NCBI GenBank assembly: GCA_003554965.1 | Contig: PWHR01000029.1 | Span: forward strand, 1-60,630 | Direction of reading: 5' to 3' | Length of the DNA: 60,630 nt | Source of the DNA: Thermoplasmata archaeon | GTDB lineage: Archaea; Thermoplasmatota; Thermoplasmata; Halarchaeoplasmatales; Halarchaeoplasmataceae | In this document: in pieces, positions 33,904 through 42,913 of the stretch | Numbering within the stretch: position 1 is the stretch's first letter | How the letters are laid out: the number at the start of each line of letters is the position of its first letter | Notes under the pieces: model-generated | Database searches by the model: none | The model's input: only the letters and a program-made list of their open reading frames with translations | What the model was told of the DNA's origin: nothing | Position numbers and translations under genes: made by a program

Positions 33904-34113
33904 GGCACCTGTACGGGTGGGTCTAGATAGGGGTTGTATTTAAAATTTTTTTGACTTTTTAGATACGATTTTAATTTTGAGGTCTGCCTCGCTTGATGAC
34001 CTGTTTATCATCGAGTTTGGGGTGTGAGTTCTTTTGTCCTTGTAAACCGTCTTGACCTCCCGCATTAGGAAGAAATCAAAAGGATAAAAAATTTGTTAAG
34101 GAAAAGGTTTCTT
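33904..34113. other. Intergenic region without detected gene
   Basis: These 210 bases between the SLC13 gene and the convergent amphi-Trp gene contain a T/A-rich stretch (33935-33960) that probably serves the SLC13 promoter. I see no RNA gene, repeat or convincing reading frame in the rest. Confidence 0.4.
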
Positions 34114-34413
34114 TCAGGAAATCGTGGGTGCTTCATCATCTCTTTTACCTTTGAATTCTATCTCTATTTCCAGTTCTCGTTCTCCGTATCCTTCAAAATC
34201 AATATCTAGTTCTATCTCATCTCTGAATTTGAACGGGATCTTCCACTCACTAGTTTCTATAGTAAGAGTGTCGCCTTCTCTCAACTGTTTTGCCACCGAC
34301 TCTAGAAAATCGGCTACCTGCGACTTGTTAAGATATATTTCATGCTCCAAATCTCCTTCTTTTACCACTCTTTTCCCTTCTTCTTTTTGCTCATCTTCTG
34401 GTATTTCCGGCAT
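34114..34413 (-). CDS. Amphi-Trp domain protein
   Basis: 99 residues matching the small amphi-Trp domain family: a helix with LNKSQVADFLESVAKQLREG, then strands DTLTIETSEWKIPFKFRDEIELDIDFE (central Trp), ending in an acidic strand pair. The family is common in haloarchaea and other archaea and has no known function. The frame extends further upstream, but GGTGAT just before the ATG at 34413 marks the real start. It is divergent from the ArsR-type gene and may be its target. Confidence 0.75.
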   Translation of the reverse strand: MPEIPEDEQKEEGKRVVKEGDLEHEIYLNKSQVADFLESVAKQLREGDTLTIETSEWKIPFKFRDEIELDIDFEGYGERELEIEIEFKGKRDDEAPTIS

Positions 34414-34441
34414 ATCATCACCATTATACAACACAAGATTC

Positions 34442-34453
34442 AAATATATAAAG
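34442..34453 (+). promoter_or_regulatory. TATA box of the ArsR-type regulator
   Basis: AAATATATAAAG is a textbook archaeal TATA element centred 33 bases before the ATG at 34481, so the message should begin about eight bases before the start codon. The 67-base gap is shared with the divergent amphi-Trp gene, so one regulator could act on both. Confidence 0.6.
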
Positions 34454-34480
34454 ATTCTTAGGAATTCTATACGTGATAAG

Positions 34481-34753
34481 ATGGAACCGTTGGAACTCCT
34501 AGGCTCTAAGACCCGATTAGAGATCCTGCATAAACTCTCTAGCCGAGACATGTATGTATCTGAACTCATGGAAGAAGTCGGGATGGATGGTAAAACGGCT
34601 AAGCATCATTTGGATATGATGGAAGAGGCAGGTGTGATCTCATCTAGGGAAGAGGGAAGGAGGAGATATTATTCAGTGGAAAAAGAGGTCATGTTGAAGG
34701 TGTCTCCATCACCTAATAGAAGATTCGAGGCAAACTTCTGTCCTATCGAATGA
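34481..34753 (+). CDS. ArsR-type winged-helix transcription regulator
   Basis: 90 residues, one winged helix: LLGSKTRLEILHKLSSRDMY, VSELMEEVGMDGKTAKHHLDMM (recognition helix) and EAGVISSREEGRRRYYSVEK (wing). A cysteine near the C-terminus (NFCPIE) may sense redox or metal, but one cysteine is weak evidence. The frame is open far upstream on the other strand of the amphi-Trp gene; the TATA box fixes the start at 34481. Confidence 0.8.
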   Translation: MEPLELLGSKTRLEILHKLSSRDMYVSELMEEVGMDGKTAKHHLDMMEEAGVISSREEGRRRYYSVEKEVMLKVSPSPNRRFEANFCPIE

Positions 34754-34761
34754 AGATCTTT

Positions 34762-36183
34762 TCATCTTTGGATCTCATCATCAGAAACATCTGGTCCTTT
34801 AGGATGTTTCCACCTTAGTGCTGCGATAATCGAAATGATACCTATCCCTATTATTATAATTAAAAATCTTATGATCCTTAGGACGGGGAGTTCATCTTCT
34901 TCCTCTTCTGACGGAACGGTGTGTCTGATCTCAGAAGGTTCTCCAAGATTACCGTCTTGATCGACAGATCTAACTTGGTAAAAATAGACCATATCATTTT
35001 CCAATCCTTCATCTATAAACTCAGTTGCTTCACTTACTTTTGAGAGAATCTCTATATCTCTTTCGTTTTTTCCCCTGTATATCATATGATCAGTTTCAGG
35101 CTCACCATCGAATTTCCAGTTCAATTTTACTTCTTGGTCTTTTCCTTCTAGTGTTAAATTGTAGGGGCTATCGGGTCTTTCAACTTCACTTATGGAACCG
35201 CTGACATTAGAACTATAGTTTTCTTCCCCCTCGATATTTATGGCGCCGACAGAATAGTTGTATGTTCTTCCTAGCTCTACGTTTTCATCGACATAGTGCT
35301 GCTGGTCTCGACTTACTTTCTCAAGTTCTTGTTCATCCCTATATATAATATATGAGATTATATTTTCATCGTCTTCTGGAGATGACCAATGTAGTTTTAA
35401 GCTCCCCTCGTCATTATATAATTGAAGATCTTCTATCTCGCCTGGCTCAGGGATATCAGGGTCAGGTATGATCGTGATTTCTTCGCTGGGTTCACTACTT
35501 CCCACAGTGTTCTTGGCTTCAAGACTGTAGGAATATTCAACACCGTTCTCTAGATATTCTTCAAACCAGCTAGTAGCTTCATTACCTAGTTTATCTTCTT
35601 TTATCTCGTCCTCACCCTCCTTTTCTCTATAAAGTATGTAGTTTTCCAATGAAGATGATCCATGATCTACTGGTCTGTCCCAGAATAATTGGATCTTTTC
35701 ATCACCAGCGATCCCTTCTAGATTCCTAGGTGGAGTAGGCTCGGCATCGCCTTCGACTTGGACCTTGATTTCATTAGAAAAGGGTGTCTCTTGTCCTTCT
35801 TCAGATATTCCAGTTACCCAATAATGATGTGTTCTTCCGTCCTCCACCTCATCATCGAGATATCGGTATCCGTCCAGACTTTCATTAAAAGCTTCTTCGG
35901 AGTCCAACTCCTTATAGAGGGACCTAAAGCTATCGGTCAAGCTTCTATATACCTTAAACTCTTCTATTTCTCCTTCATCGAATTCGAGATTCCACTCCAA
36001 TGATACACCTCTTTCTGTAAAATTACCGAAGAGCCTTGGTTTTTCAAAATTAAGTTCTATGTTGGATTCAAGGTGATCATTTCCAACAGAAAGGATAGGG
36101 ATGAAACTTAAACTGATCAGTAGGAACGAGATTATTATAGTGCCGGTCAAAGCAGATAATTTTTTTGTCATGGAAAGAGACAT
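34762..36183 (-). CDS. Surface protein with four fibronectin type III domains
   Basis: About 473 residues. A signal peptide (about 15-35, IIISFLLISLSFIPIL) is followed by four FN3 repeats of roughly 90 residues, each with a W/L core and a tyrosine motif (HHYWVTGISEEG, YSYSLEAKN, YNYSVGAIN, YFYQVRSVD). A C-terminal membrane helix (IIRFLIIIIGIGIISIIAAL) and a short basic tail complete it. It should be anchored outside the cell by the C-terminus. Many NxS/T sequons suggest glycosylation. No catalytic domain is seen. Start ATG at 36183 or 36171. Confidence 0.8.
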   Translation of the reverse strand: MSLSMTKKLSALTGTIIISFLLISLSFIPILSVGNDHLESNIELNFEKPRLFGNFTERGVSLEWNLEFDEGEIEEFKVYRSLTDSFRSLYKELDSEEAFNESLDGYRYLDDEVEDGRTHHYWVTGISEEGQETPFSNEIKVQVEGDAEPTPPRNLEGIAGDEKIQLFWDRPVDHGSSSLENYILYREKEGEDEIKEDKLGNEATSWFEEYLENGVEYSYSLEAKNTVGSSEPSEEITIIPDPDIPEPGEIEDLQLYNDEGSLKLHWSSPEDDENIISYIIYRDEQELEKVSRDQQHYVDENVELGRTYNYSVGAINIEGEENYSSNVSGSISEVERPDSPYNLTLEGKDQEVKLNWKFDGEPETDHMIYRGKNERDIEILSKVSEATEFIDEGLENDMVYFYQVRSVDQDGNLGEPSEIRHTVPSEEEEDELPVLRIIRFLIIIIGIGIISIIAALRWKHPKGPDVSDDEIQR

Positions 36184-36234
36184 CAAAGTAAAAACGCCGA
36201 CGCGGTCTATATAAACTATTCCCTCTGATGAATA

Positions 36235-37605
36235 TCATCCGATAGGTTTGAACTCAGCGGTGAAATGCCCCAACAACTCTGGAGCATAGGTCCTTTTCAT
36301 ACCTTTTATATTATGTCTTTCATCAAATATCTCTTTTAAAGATTCAGCAACATAACGCAGCTGGTTTATCGTATAAACTCTTCTAGGAACAGCTAACCTC
36401 ATATTTTCCATCTCCGCGGGTACGATGTTGCCCTCTTCGTCGGTCTCGCCGAAAGCGCTGGTTCCCAATTCAACGCCTCTTATACCCGCTTCTTTGTAAA
36501 GTTCGGTTGTCAAGGCTTGAGCGGGAAAATGCTTCTGAGGTATATCCGGTAAGAACCTTTTAGCATCAACGAATACTGCGTGTCCTCCAATAGGCTCGAT
36601 CAGAGGTATGTCTCTATCAAGCAGTTCATCTCCAAGAAATTTGACCTGTTGATGCCTGTACTCCTGATATCCGTCCTTGATGACCTCTCTCATTCCCTGG
36701 GCCATAGCTGATAGTTCCCTGCATGCCAATCCGCCATATGTTGGAAAACCCTCTATAATTATACTTAAATTTTTACATTTAAGATGGAGCTCTTCGTCTC
36801 TTATACCTAGTAGCCCCCCTATATTGACTAAACCCTCTTTTTTGGCACTGAAAGTGAATCCGTCAGCATAAGAGAACATCTCTCTAGTTATCTCCCTTAT
36901 GGATTTGTCACCGTAGCCTTTTTCTCTCTTTTTTATGAAATAGGCATTCTCTGCGAACCGACAAGCGTCCAAGAAAAATGGTATATCATGATCTTTAGCG
37001 ATCTTTGAAACCTCTTTTATATTTTCCATCGAAACGGGCTGACCTCCACCCGTATTGTTCGTCACTGTAAGCATGATGATAGGAACGTTCTCTGGGCCTT
37101 TCTCTTCTATGAGACTCTTGAGTTTCTCGGTATCCATATTCCCCTTGAAATCAAGCTTTTTTTCAGGATCGTAGGCCTCATCTATCACCAGATTCACCGG
37201 TGTTCCTCCCTTATGTTTAACGTTCGCTTTGGTCGTATCGAAATGCATATTGTTGGGTACGTAATCTCCTTCATCCAATATGACGGAATAAAGTACGTTC
37301 TCGGCACCTCTACCCTGATGAACGACTAAAAACCTCTCAAAACAGAATATATCCTCTACCGTTTTTTTCAAATCATAGTAAGAATCGCTCCCGGCATAGG
37401 CCTGCTCAGTTTCTATCATCCGGGAGACCTGTTTATCACTCATCGCTGAAGTTCCAGAGTCTGTTAGCATATCGATATACACGTCTTCGCTCCTAAGCTT
37501 AAAGACGTTGTAACCAGCTTTTTTGATCTTCTTTTCCCTCTGCTGCTTGGACAATCTGTTAAGATTTTCCACCATCTTAATCTTAAAGGGTTCAGGGGTT
37601 TTCAT
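36235..37605 (-). CDS. tnaA: Tryptophanase
   Basis: A PLP lyase splitting tryptophan to indole, pyruvate and ammonia. 456 residues. Family signatures: LTDSGTSAMSDKQVSRM, FLVVHQGRGAENVLY, LDACRFAENAYFIKKRE and the PLP lysine in TFSAKKEGLVNIGGLLGI (about residue 255). Tyrosine phenol-lyase is the close relative. GIRGVELGTSAFG and the C-terminal HFTAEF are nearer to tryptophanase (VEIGS, HFTAKL) than to tyrosine phenol-lyase (MERG, FFTA). Indole production by an archaeon is notable. It stands alone, without the usual TnaC leader or permease. Confidence 0.88.
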   Translation of the reverse strand: MKTPEPFKIKMVENLNRLSKQQREKKIKKAGYNVFKLRSEDVYIDMLTDSGTSAMSDKQVSRMIETEQAYAGSDSYYDLKKTVEDIFCFERFLVVHQGRGAENVLYSVILDEGDYVPNNMHFDTTKANVKHKGGTPVNLVIDEAYDPEKKLDFKGNMDTEKLKSLIEEKGPENVPIIMLTVTNNTGGGQPVSMENIKEVSKIAKDHDIPFFLDACRFAENAYFIKKREKGYGDKSIREITREMFSYADGFTFSAKKEGLVNIGGLLGIRDEELHLKCKNLSIIIEGFPTYGGLACRELSAMAQGMREVIKDGYQEYRHQQVKFLGDELLDRDIPLIEPIGGHAVFVDAKRFLPDIPQKHFPAQALTTELYKEAGIRGVELGTSAFGETDEEGNIVPAEMENMRLAVPRRVYTINQLRYVAESLKEIFDERHNIKGMKRTYAPELLGHFTAEFKPIG

Positions 37606-37704
37606 GATTTCGAGAGTTCCTAGTTTTTAATGGATAATTAAATTTGTGGTCGATCGATTTTCGCATAGCAAAGATTTTTAGAGAGAAGATGGGTCCTAAA
37701 CACG

Positions 37705-38130
37705 ATGTCGATAAGGATATGTGAAAAAGAGCATATCAAACAGGTGATAGAGATCGAGAATAGATGCTTTGATCATCCTTATCCAGATGAAGTATTTTAT
37801 AGCTACCTCGGTAGTGAACTCTTTATAGTATATGAAATCTCGGAGGATAAAAATATCAGCGGTTACGTTATCGGAGAGGAAAAGGCAGGGTATGGAGTCA
37901 TAATATCGATAGCTGTTTTACCCTCTTATAGGAGAAGAGGGATCGGGACATCATTGATGAAAGCAGTCCAAAGCAGAATGGGAGCCGAGTATTTTTTTGT
38001 GATGGTTAGAATTTCTAATAGAAGTGCAATCGATTTTTATAAGGGTTTAGGTTTTAAAAAAGCCGGAATGATCAAAGGATACTATCAGAACGGTGAGGAT
38101 GGAATGGTTATGAAGAAACGGAAAAATTAA
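37705..38130 (+). CDS. GNAT N-acetyltransferase (RimI-like)
   Basis: 141 residues with the acetyl-CoA motif VLPSYRRRGIGTSLMKAVQS (about residue 72) and the C-terminal SNRSAIDFYKGLGFKKAGMI typical of RimI/Ard1-type protein N-terminal acetyltransferases. The substrate is probably a protein N-terminus. The following membrane-protein gene starts within 40 bases of its stop. Confidence 0.82.
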   Translation: MSIRICEKEHIKQVIEIENRCFDHPYPDEVFYSYLGSELFIVYEISEDKNISGYVIGEEKAGYGVIISIAVLPSYRRRGIGTSLMKAVQSRMGAEYFFVMVRISNRSAIDFYKGLGFKKAGMIKGYYQNGEDGMVMKKRKN

Positions 38131-38169
38131 ATGTCACGTTTTTCATCCTTGAATAGAGGTATATACTGT

Positions 38170-38700
38170 ATGAAAGTTCGTTACGATAATTTCCAGGAAA
38201 AAGTTAAAAAGGAGCGGAAAAGGAGAAAAATCCGTATCTTCCGTCACGTTGCCGCCATCTTGATCATGGCTGCTTACTTGGTTTACAGATTCTTTTTTGA
38301 TTGGGATACAGGACTAGCTGCGGTTATGCTTATGGCCATAGCTTTTTTAATCATCGCCTATAGTGCATATTCTCTTTATAAGGATGCTTCCGCAATGTCC
38401 TCGCTTCTCGATGAATTACACTTTGAAGACGGGGATATAATAAAATACAATCCGAATAGAAAAATTTCAAAACTTAGGATACCTATTGAAAACGTAGAAA
38501 AAGTCTATTTTAATATAGAAAACAAACCGAATCTTCTTTTCGTTGTTTATAATAGTGATATAGGGAAAAGAGCCGAAAGTTTCTACAAACAAAGGATACG
38601 CCAAAGGGATAAATTTATAGATATGCTGAAAGAAAAAGACCTATTTAGGAAGGATCCCATCTTATTTAAAGAACTCAAAGAAGAAGTTGAAGGAGCTTGA
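38170..38700 (+). CDS. Hypothetical protein with two membrane helices
   Basis: 176 residues: a basic N-terminus (KKERKRRKIRIF), two helices (about 28-48 and 53-75) and a soluble C-terminal domain that resembles a PH-like membrane-associated fold (GDIIKYNPNRKISKLRIPIEN). The frame is open from 38131, but ATG at 38170 gives the more natural N-terminus. No family assigned. Confidence 0.55.
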   Translation: MKVRYDNFQEKVKKERKRRKIRIFRHVAAILIMAAYLVYRFFFDWDTGLAAVMLMAIAFLIIAYSAYSLYKDASAMSSLLDELHFEDGDIIKYNPNRKISKLRIPIENVEKVYFNIENKPNLLFVVYNSDIGKRAESFYKQRIRQRDKFIDMLKEKDLFRKDPILFKELKEEVEGA

Positions 38701-38766
38701 ACTTTTCAAAAACTTTGCAAAAAAATTATTTACAGAGAACACAATAACGGGTTTGAGGTGATAGAT

Positions 38767-39015
38767 ATGGAGGAAAAGATCGGGGAAGTCTTCAAATACT
38801 TTAAAGAGCCAAAAGTTGCAGCTATCAAGATAAAAAAAGGATCTTTGGAAGTGGGCGATACTGTGAGATTCAAGGGTGAGAACACAGATTTTGAACAGGG
38901 AGTAAAATCGATGGAAATTGATGGTGAGAGTGTTGAAATAGCGGAAAGCGGAGACGACGTAGGGATCAAAGTCAAAGAGAGAGTAAGACCAAACGACGAA
39001 GTCATAAAAGTCTGA
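38767..39015 (+). CDS. Translation-factor-like beta-barrel protein (EF-Tu domain 2 type)
   Basis: 82 residues forming a single domain like EF-Tu/EF-1A domain 2: EEKIGEVFKYFKEPKVAAIK, GSLEVGDTVRFKGENTDFEQ, VKSMEIDGESVEIAESGDDV, GIKVKERVRPNDEVIKV. No GTPase domain is present. Such stand-alone proteins occur across anaerobic archaea, often near peptidase U32 genes, with unknown role. GAGGTGA precedes the ATG at 38767. Confidence 0.75.
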   Translation: MEEKIGEVFKYFKEPKVAAIKIKKGSLEVGDTVRFKGENTDFEQGVKSMEIDGESVEIAESGDDVGIKVKERVRPNDEVIKV

Positions 39016-39081
39016 TGCGCTGGTTAAATCCGCGGTATATCTCTTCCGATCCCATTCGGTTATTTGGTGGTATTATTATTT

Positions 39082-40269
39082 TTAAACAACAAGATCATCT
39101 TTTTCCTGCTTCTCTATTATCTTTTCAGCTAGCTCTTCTATCTCTTTTTTATCCTCTGTTGAAGGTAAACCTTTCACGACGACAGGTTCTAAAAATTCAC
39201 CGTCAAAGTTGCCTAAAATGTCTTTGATCTGCTCAGGCATCCTTCCACCCCATCCATATGATCCGATAAGGGATGCATATCTTGTTTTTGGTCTCAGTGC
39301 ATTGAATAGATGAGCAACGTAAACCACCTTAGGATGCGGACCGACTAAAACCGTTGGACTTCCTATGACTACTGTAGAAGCGTCCACCAACGCCATAGCC
39401 AATTCTCCCAAATCGGTAGTGGTCAGGTTGTAGGGTTTTACGGTTGTCCCTTCCTTTTCCAGATATTCAACTAGATGGTCCACCATCTCTTCTGTGCTGC
39501 CGTGCATCGAGATGTAAGGGAGAACTACTTCTTCTTTGGTCTCGTCTTTCATCCATTCTTTATATGCGTTCAAAATAAAGTCCGGATCGGAGTAGACAGG
39601 GCCGTGACTGGGTGCTATTATATCGACATCCATCTCGTCTATCCTATCCAGATGACCTTTGATCGAACTTCGGAATGGCATCATTATCTCTGCGTAGTAT
39701 CTTTTTGCGGAAAGGTAGACCTTTCTTTGATTTTGAACGAATAGATCACTGGTCGCTAGATGGGAGCCGAAAAAGTCACAGGTAAAAAGGATGTTTTTCT
39801 CGCTCAAATAAGTGACAAGTGTTTCCGGCCAATGCACCCAGGGCATATCGATGAATTCTAAAGTTTTATCTCCTAGGGACAATTCATCTCCGCTGCTCAC
39901 CACCTTAAAAGCATCATCATCAAGTCCCAAATGGTCTTTGAGTGATCTTTTACATCTCTCATTGGTCACTAGCTCTGCCTCAGGATACTTTTCGATGACA
40001 GCGGGTATCGAGCCGGAGTGATCTTGTTCGGCGTGATGAGATATAATGTAGTCGAGATTTTCGATGTCAAGTCTCTCTAAATTATCCAGCAGTTTATCTT
40101 CTTTAGAGGGATCTACTCCATCGAGAAGGGCGTTCTTCTCGGTACCTTTTATCAGATAAGAATTGTAACTAGTTCCTTCAGGTAGTGGTATCAATTCGTC
40201 GAACAACTCTCTATCGTGATGACGTGCCCCCACTTCATATATTTCATCGACTAATTTTCTAACTGACAT
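39082..40269 (-). CDS. fprA: A-type flavoprotein (diiron F420H2/flavodoxin-type oxidase, FprA)
   Basis: It reduces O2 to water (or NO to N2O) at a diiron site. 395 residues. A beta-lactamase-like domain (1-250) holds the diiron ligands: HHAEQDHSG (HxExDH), then VHWPETL, CDFFGSH and APSHGPVY. A flavodoxin domain (about 255-395) with YISMHGSTEEMVDHLVEYL and GSYGWGG binds FMN. All ligands are intact. The electron donor may be F420H2 or rubredoxin. It fits the anaerobe's oxygen defence, 7 kb from the main island. Confidence 0.92.
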   Translation of the reverse strand: MSVRKLVDEIYEVGARHHDRELFDELIPLPEGTSYNSYLIKGTEKNALLDGVDPSKEDKLLDNLERLDIENLDYIISHHAEQDHSGSIPAVIEKYPEAELVTNERCKRSLKDHLGLDDDAFKVVSSGDELSLGDKTLEFIDMPWVHWPETLVTYLSEKNILFTCDFFGSHLATSDLFVQNQRKVYLSAKRYYAEIMMPFRSSIKGHLDRIDEMDVDIIAPSHGPVYSDPDFILNAYKEWMKDETKEEVVLPYISMHGSTEEMVDHLVEYLEKEGTTVKPYNLTTTDLGELAMALVDASTVVIGSPTVLVGPHPKVVYVAHLFNALRPKTRYASLIGSYGWGGRMPEQIKDILGNFDGEFLEPVVVKGLPSTEDKKEIEELAEKIIEKQEKDDLVV

Positions 40270-40313
40270 TCTATCATCTCAAACTTGCGGAAGAAAAGAC
40301 TTATTAGAGTTTT

Positions 40314-40586
40314 TTAAACTTTCCTATCTTCGTTCGTCGAAAAGGGGTCTCTATCTTTGAGCTTAAAAACAGTGATTAACAACAAAATTGCACCACCTAT
40401 GAGTAAAACGAGCCCACAGAAGTTCATCGCCAGGATCAAACCCTGGCCCAAGACGGTTTCATCAGGATCGGTCCTATCGACCTCTTCCTCCTGTTCACGA
40501 AAATTTCTGAGTCTGATATATCCACCAGAAAGGAGTAAAACTCCTATGATCAAGAGGGTGATCGCTACTTTCAGATTTCTTCGCAT
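40314..40586 (-). CDS. Small membrane protein, two helices
   Basis: 90 residues: a basic N-terminus, a helix (about 7-25), a charged loop rich in Glu/Asp (30-47), a second helix (about 50-72) and an acidic tail. No known family. It sits 45 bases from FprA on the same strand and may share its transcript. Confidence 0.55.
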   Translation of the reverse strand: MRRNLKVAITLLIIGVLLLSGGYIRLRNFREQEEEVDRTDPDETVLGQGLILAMNFCGLVLLIGGAILLLITVFKLKDRDPFSTNEDRKV

Positions 40587-40640
40587 TACTAACTTATAAA
40601 TTCTCCTTTTATTTGTTACTTTTTGAAGTTACGGTCAAGA

Positions 40641-41147
40641 TCAACCGTACATGGGATATTTTTTTCGGAATCTCTTTTTCAATTTTTTCCTTAACTCTTT
40701 ATCTTTGCTCTCCTGGTTTTCTAGGGAATAGCGAAAGGGAGATCCCGTGTAGAGAGGCCCTATCATCATATACTCCTCTTTGTCGACTTCCGTAGGAAGG
40801 GTGGGTTTTTTTCTCATCTGTTTTTCAACCAGTTCCTTCTTCTCTTTCTCATCCTGGACTTCAGCTAAAGATCTCAAGAAACCTTTCAATTCATCCTTAG
40901 TGAACTTTCTGAATCCTGATTCGGGAAGATCTTTTTCTAACTGATCCTTTTCCACTTTTATCTCTGTTCCGATCCCCATTGGATTTTTATTATAGATGGA
41001 ATCGACTTTGATGAAGTAGCCTTCTCCTTCCCTGATTACATAAACGTTGTAAAAATCTTCAGATTTATCCGTCCAAAAACTCCATCCTTTTGGATCTTCA
41101 CTGTAGTCCTTCCAATATTTTTCCATCACATCTTCGACATCCATCAT
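40641..41147 (-). CDS. Hypothetical charged soluble protein
   Basis: 168 residues. The first half is aromatic-rich (KYWKDYSEDPKGWSFWTDKS), the middle acidic, and the C-terminus strongly basic (KLKKRFRKKYPMYG), which could bind nucleic acid. No domain is recognised. It lies 50 bases after the NYN gene on the same strand, so the pair may be cotranscribed. Start ATG at 41147 or 41144. Confidence 0.5.
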   Translation of the reverse strand: MMDVEDVMEKYWKDYSEDPKGWSFWTDKSEDFYNVYVIREGEGYFIKVDSIYNKNPMGIGTEIKVEKDQLEKDLPESGFRKFTKDELKGFLRSLAEVQDEKEKKELVEKQMRKKPTLPTEVDKEEYMMIGPLYTGSPFRYSLENQESKDKELRKKLKKRFRKKYPMYG

Positions 41148-41197
41148 CTTCTCAGCAACCCATCGGATTTGCCGTTAACTTTACCACTAAGACAATT

Positions 41198-41695
41198 TCA
41201 CATCAAAAAGGCGTCCTGATCTTCGCTCATATCTATGAAGTTGTTAGCAGCTTCTTTCAATTCCTTAGCCGCACTCTGTTCAAAGGCCATCACCTCTACC
41301 CTGCAGCCTCCCGCTTGGAGATGGTTAACGAGATGTGTGAAATCACCATCTCCTGTGACAAGACATATCACATCTAGTTTGTTTGATATCTTAAGTGCAT
41401 CGATCGCGATACCCATATCCCAATCGCCTTTTTTAGCTCCGCCGTAATAAGTCTTCAACTTCTTTTTCTTTACCTCGTAACCTATGCTTTCCAAGATATC
41501 GAAGAAGTTCTCTTCATCAGGTGTTTCAGATTCTATTGCGTAAGCTATAGCCCTTATGATTTTGCGGTTCTGTTTGGCTTTTTTCAAAAGCCCTTCGAAA
41601 TCTACTTTGGTATTGTAGATATTTTTTGCCGAATAATACATATTCTGAACGTCAACAAACACGCCTACTCTCTGATCTTTATATATCGAAACCAT
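41198..41695 (-). CDS. NYN domain (LabA/PIN-like) ribonuclease-type protein
   Basis: 165 residues with the NYN signature: VGVFVDVQNMYYSAKN (catalytic D and N), IRAIAYAIES, KGDWDMGIAIDALK, CLVTGDGDFTHLVNHLQAGG. The acidic residues of a PIN-like nuclease are all present. NYN proteins cleave RNA or act in RNA surveillance. Next to it on the same strand is the basic-tailed protein at 40641, a possible RNA-binding partner. Confidence 0.85.
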   Translation of the reverse strand: MVSIYKDQRVGVFVDVQNMYYSAKNIYNTKVDFEGLLKKAKQNRKIIRAIAYAIESETPDEENFFDILESIGYEVKKKKLKTYYGGAKKGDWDMGIAIDALKISNKLDVICLVTGDGDFTHLVNHLQAGGCRVEVMAFEQSAAKELKEAANNFIDMSEDQDAFLM

Positions 41696-41821
41696 CTTAT
41701 TCCCCTATATTTTTATCTTCGGATCGATAAGTCTCTCGGACAGTAATAAGTCTTTTCGCCTCTCATGGAATAGATCAACAAATGTTTTAAATGTTCTTCT
41801 TTATCTTTCGAATCTGATAGG

Positions 41822-42376
41822 ATGATCGACAAGAAGGAAGCTCTTGAGATGATAGAAGAAGAGATCGATACGGAAAATCTGAAAAATCACATGCTTGCGG
41901 TAGGAAAGATAATGAAAAGACTAGCGAGGAAACTCGATAAAGATGAGGTAAAATGGGAGATATTAGGACTTATACATGATGTGGATTATGAAAAGACCAA
42001 GAACGAACCGGAGAGACATGCTACGAAATCCGCGGAGATGGTCGAAGATAAGGTGCCTAAAGACATACTAAGAGCTATCAAATCACATAATCACGAGCAC
42101 ACGAATGTTGAGCCAAAGAACGAAATGGAGCATGCCCTTATAGCTGCAGATGCTGTCTCCGGTTTGGTCGTAGCTACGGCATTGGTTATGCCGAACAGTA
42201 AGTTAGAAGAGGCTAGACCGGAATCAGTGAAGAAAAAATTCGATGATTCCTCCTTTGCTAAAAACATAGAAAGGGACAGGATACTTTTCTGTGAAAAAAT
42301 CGGTATCGATAAGGATGATTTTCTGGAGCTAGCGTTGAGAGCACTGCAGGATATAGATGAAGATCTGGGGCTGTGA
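41822..42376 (+). CDS. HD domain phosphohydrolase-like protein
   Basis: 184 residues with an HD fold: [39 protein letters not shown] (metal HD), [20 protein letters not shown] and [19 protein letters not shown]. It is of the small HDIG type, likely a metal-dependent phosphohydrolase of nucleotide or signalling substrate. The Nudix gene follows seven bases after its stop. Confidence 0.82.
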   Translation: MIDKKEALEMIEEEIDTENLKNHMLAVGKIMKRLARKLDKDEVKWEILGLIHDVDYEKTKNEPERHATKSAEMVEDKVPKDILRAIKSHNHEHTNVEPKNEMEHALIAADAVSGLVVATALVMPNSKLEEARPESVKKKFDDSSFAKNIERDRILFCEKIGIDKDDFLELALRALQDIDEDLGL

Positions 42377-42383
42377 AATAGAG

Positions 42384-42869
42384 ATGAAGATCGAGAGACC
42401 GGAAGAAGGGGAGATGCAAGAACTCTATGATGAGTTTGGGAAGCCTGAAATCAAAGAAGAGGAGGTCTCCCTCACAAGTTTAGAATACACTGGAGATTAT
42501 CCTCCCTGTAAAGGAGAAGCGGTTCTAGAGATACACAAAGACAGGAAGATAGTCGGTGTGAGACACAAAGGAGGAGATAAGTTCGTCCTCCCCATGGGGC
42601 GCATATGGAAAGACGAAAGTATATTAGAGGGAGCTAAACGAGAGGCAAAAGAAGAGACCGGTCTAGAAGTAGATATAAAGGAACTCAAGGAGATCTGGAA
42701 GGTAGACTTCCAGTTCTCTAACGCCGAATTGGAACGATGGCACTTACTCTTTCGAGCTGAAGCAACGGGCGAAAAATTGAAACCTGAAGATGAAGAAGAG
42801 ATCGCAGAGGTAGGTCTATTCGAAGGTGAATGGTACTGGACCAAAGGAGTTTATTCTCTAAGAAGATGA
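42384..42869 (+). CDS. Nudix hydrolase
   Basis: 161 residues. The Nudix box is complete: GRIWKDE followed by GAKREAKEETGLEV. An N-terminal acidic segment (1-45) precedes the fold. The substrate (NDP-sugar, oxidised nucleotide or ADP-ribose) cannot be told. The start at 42384 lies seven bases beyond the HD gene, giving a two-gene unit with two phosphohydrolases. Confidence 0.88.
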   Translation: MKIERPEEGEMQELYDEFGKPEIKEEEVSLTSLEYTGDYPPCKGEAVLEIHKDRKIVGVRHKGGDKFVLPMGRIWKDESILEGAKREAKEETGLEVDIKELKEIWKVDFQFSNAELERWHLLFRAEATGEKLKPEDEEEIAEVGLFEGEWYWTKGVYSLRR

Positions 42870-42913
42870 AAAATACCACAAGTATAAATAAACCCATGTT
42901 ATAAACCGACTTC

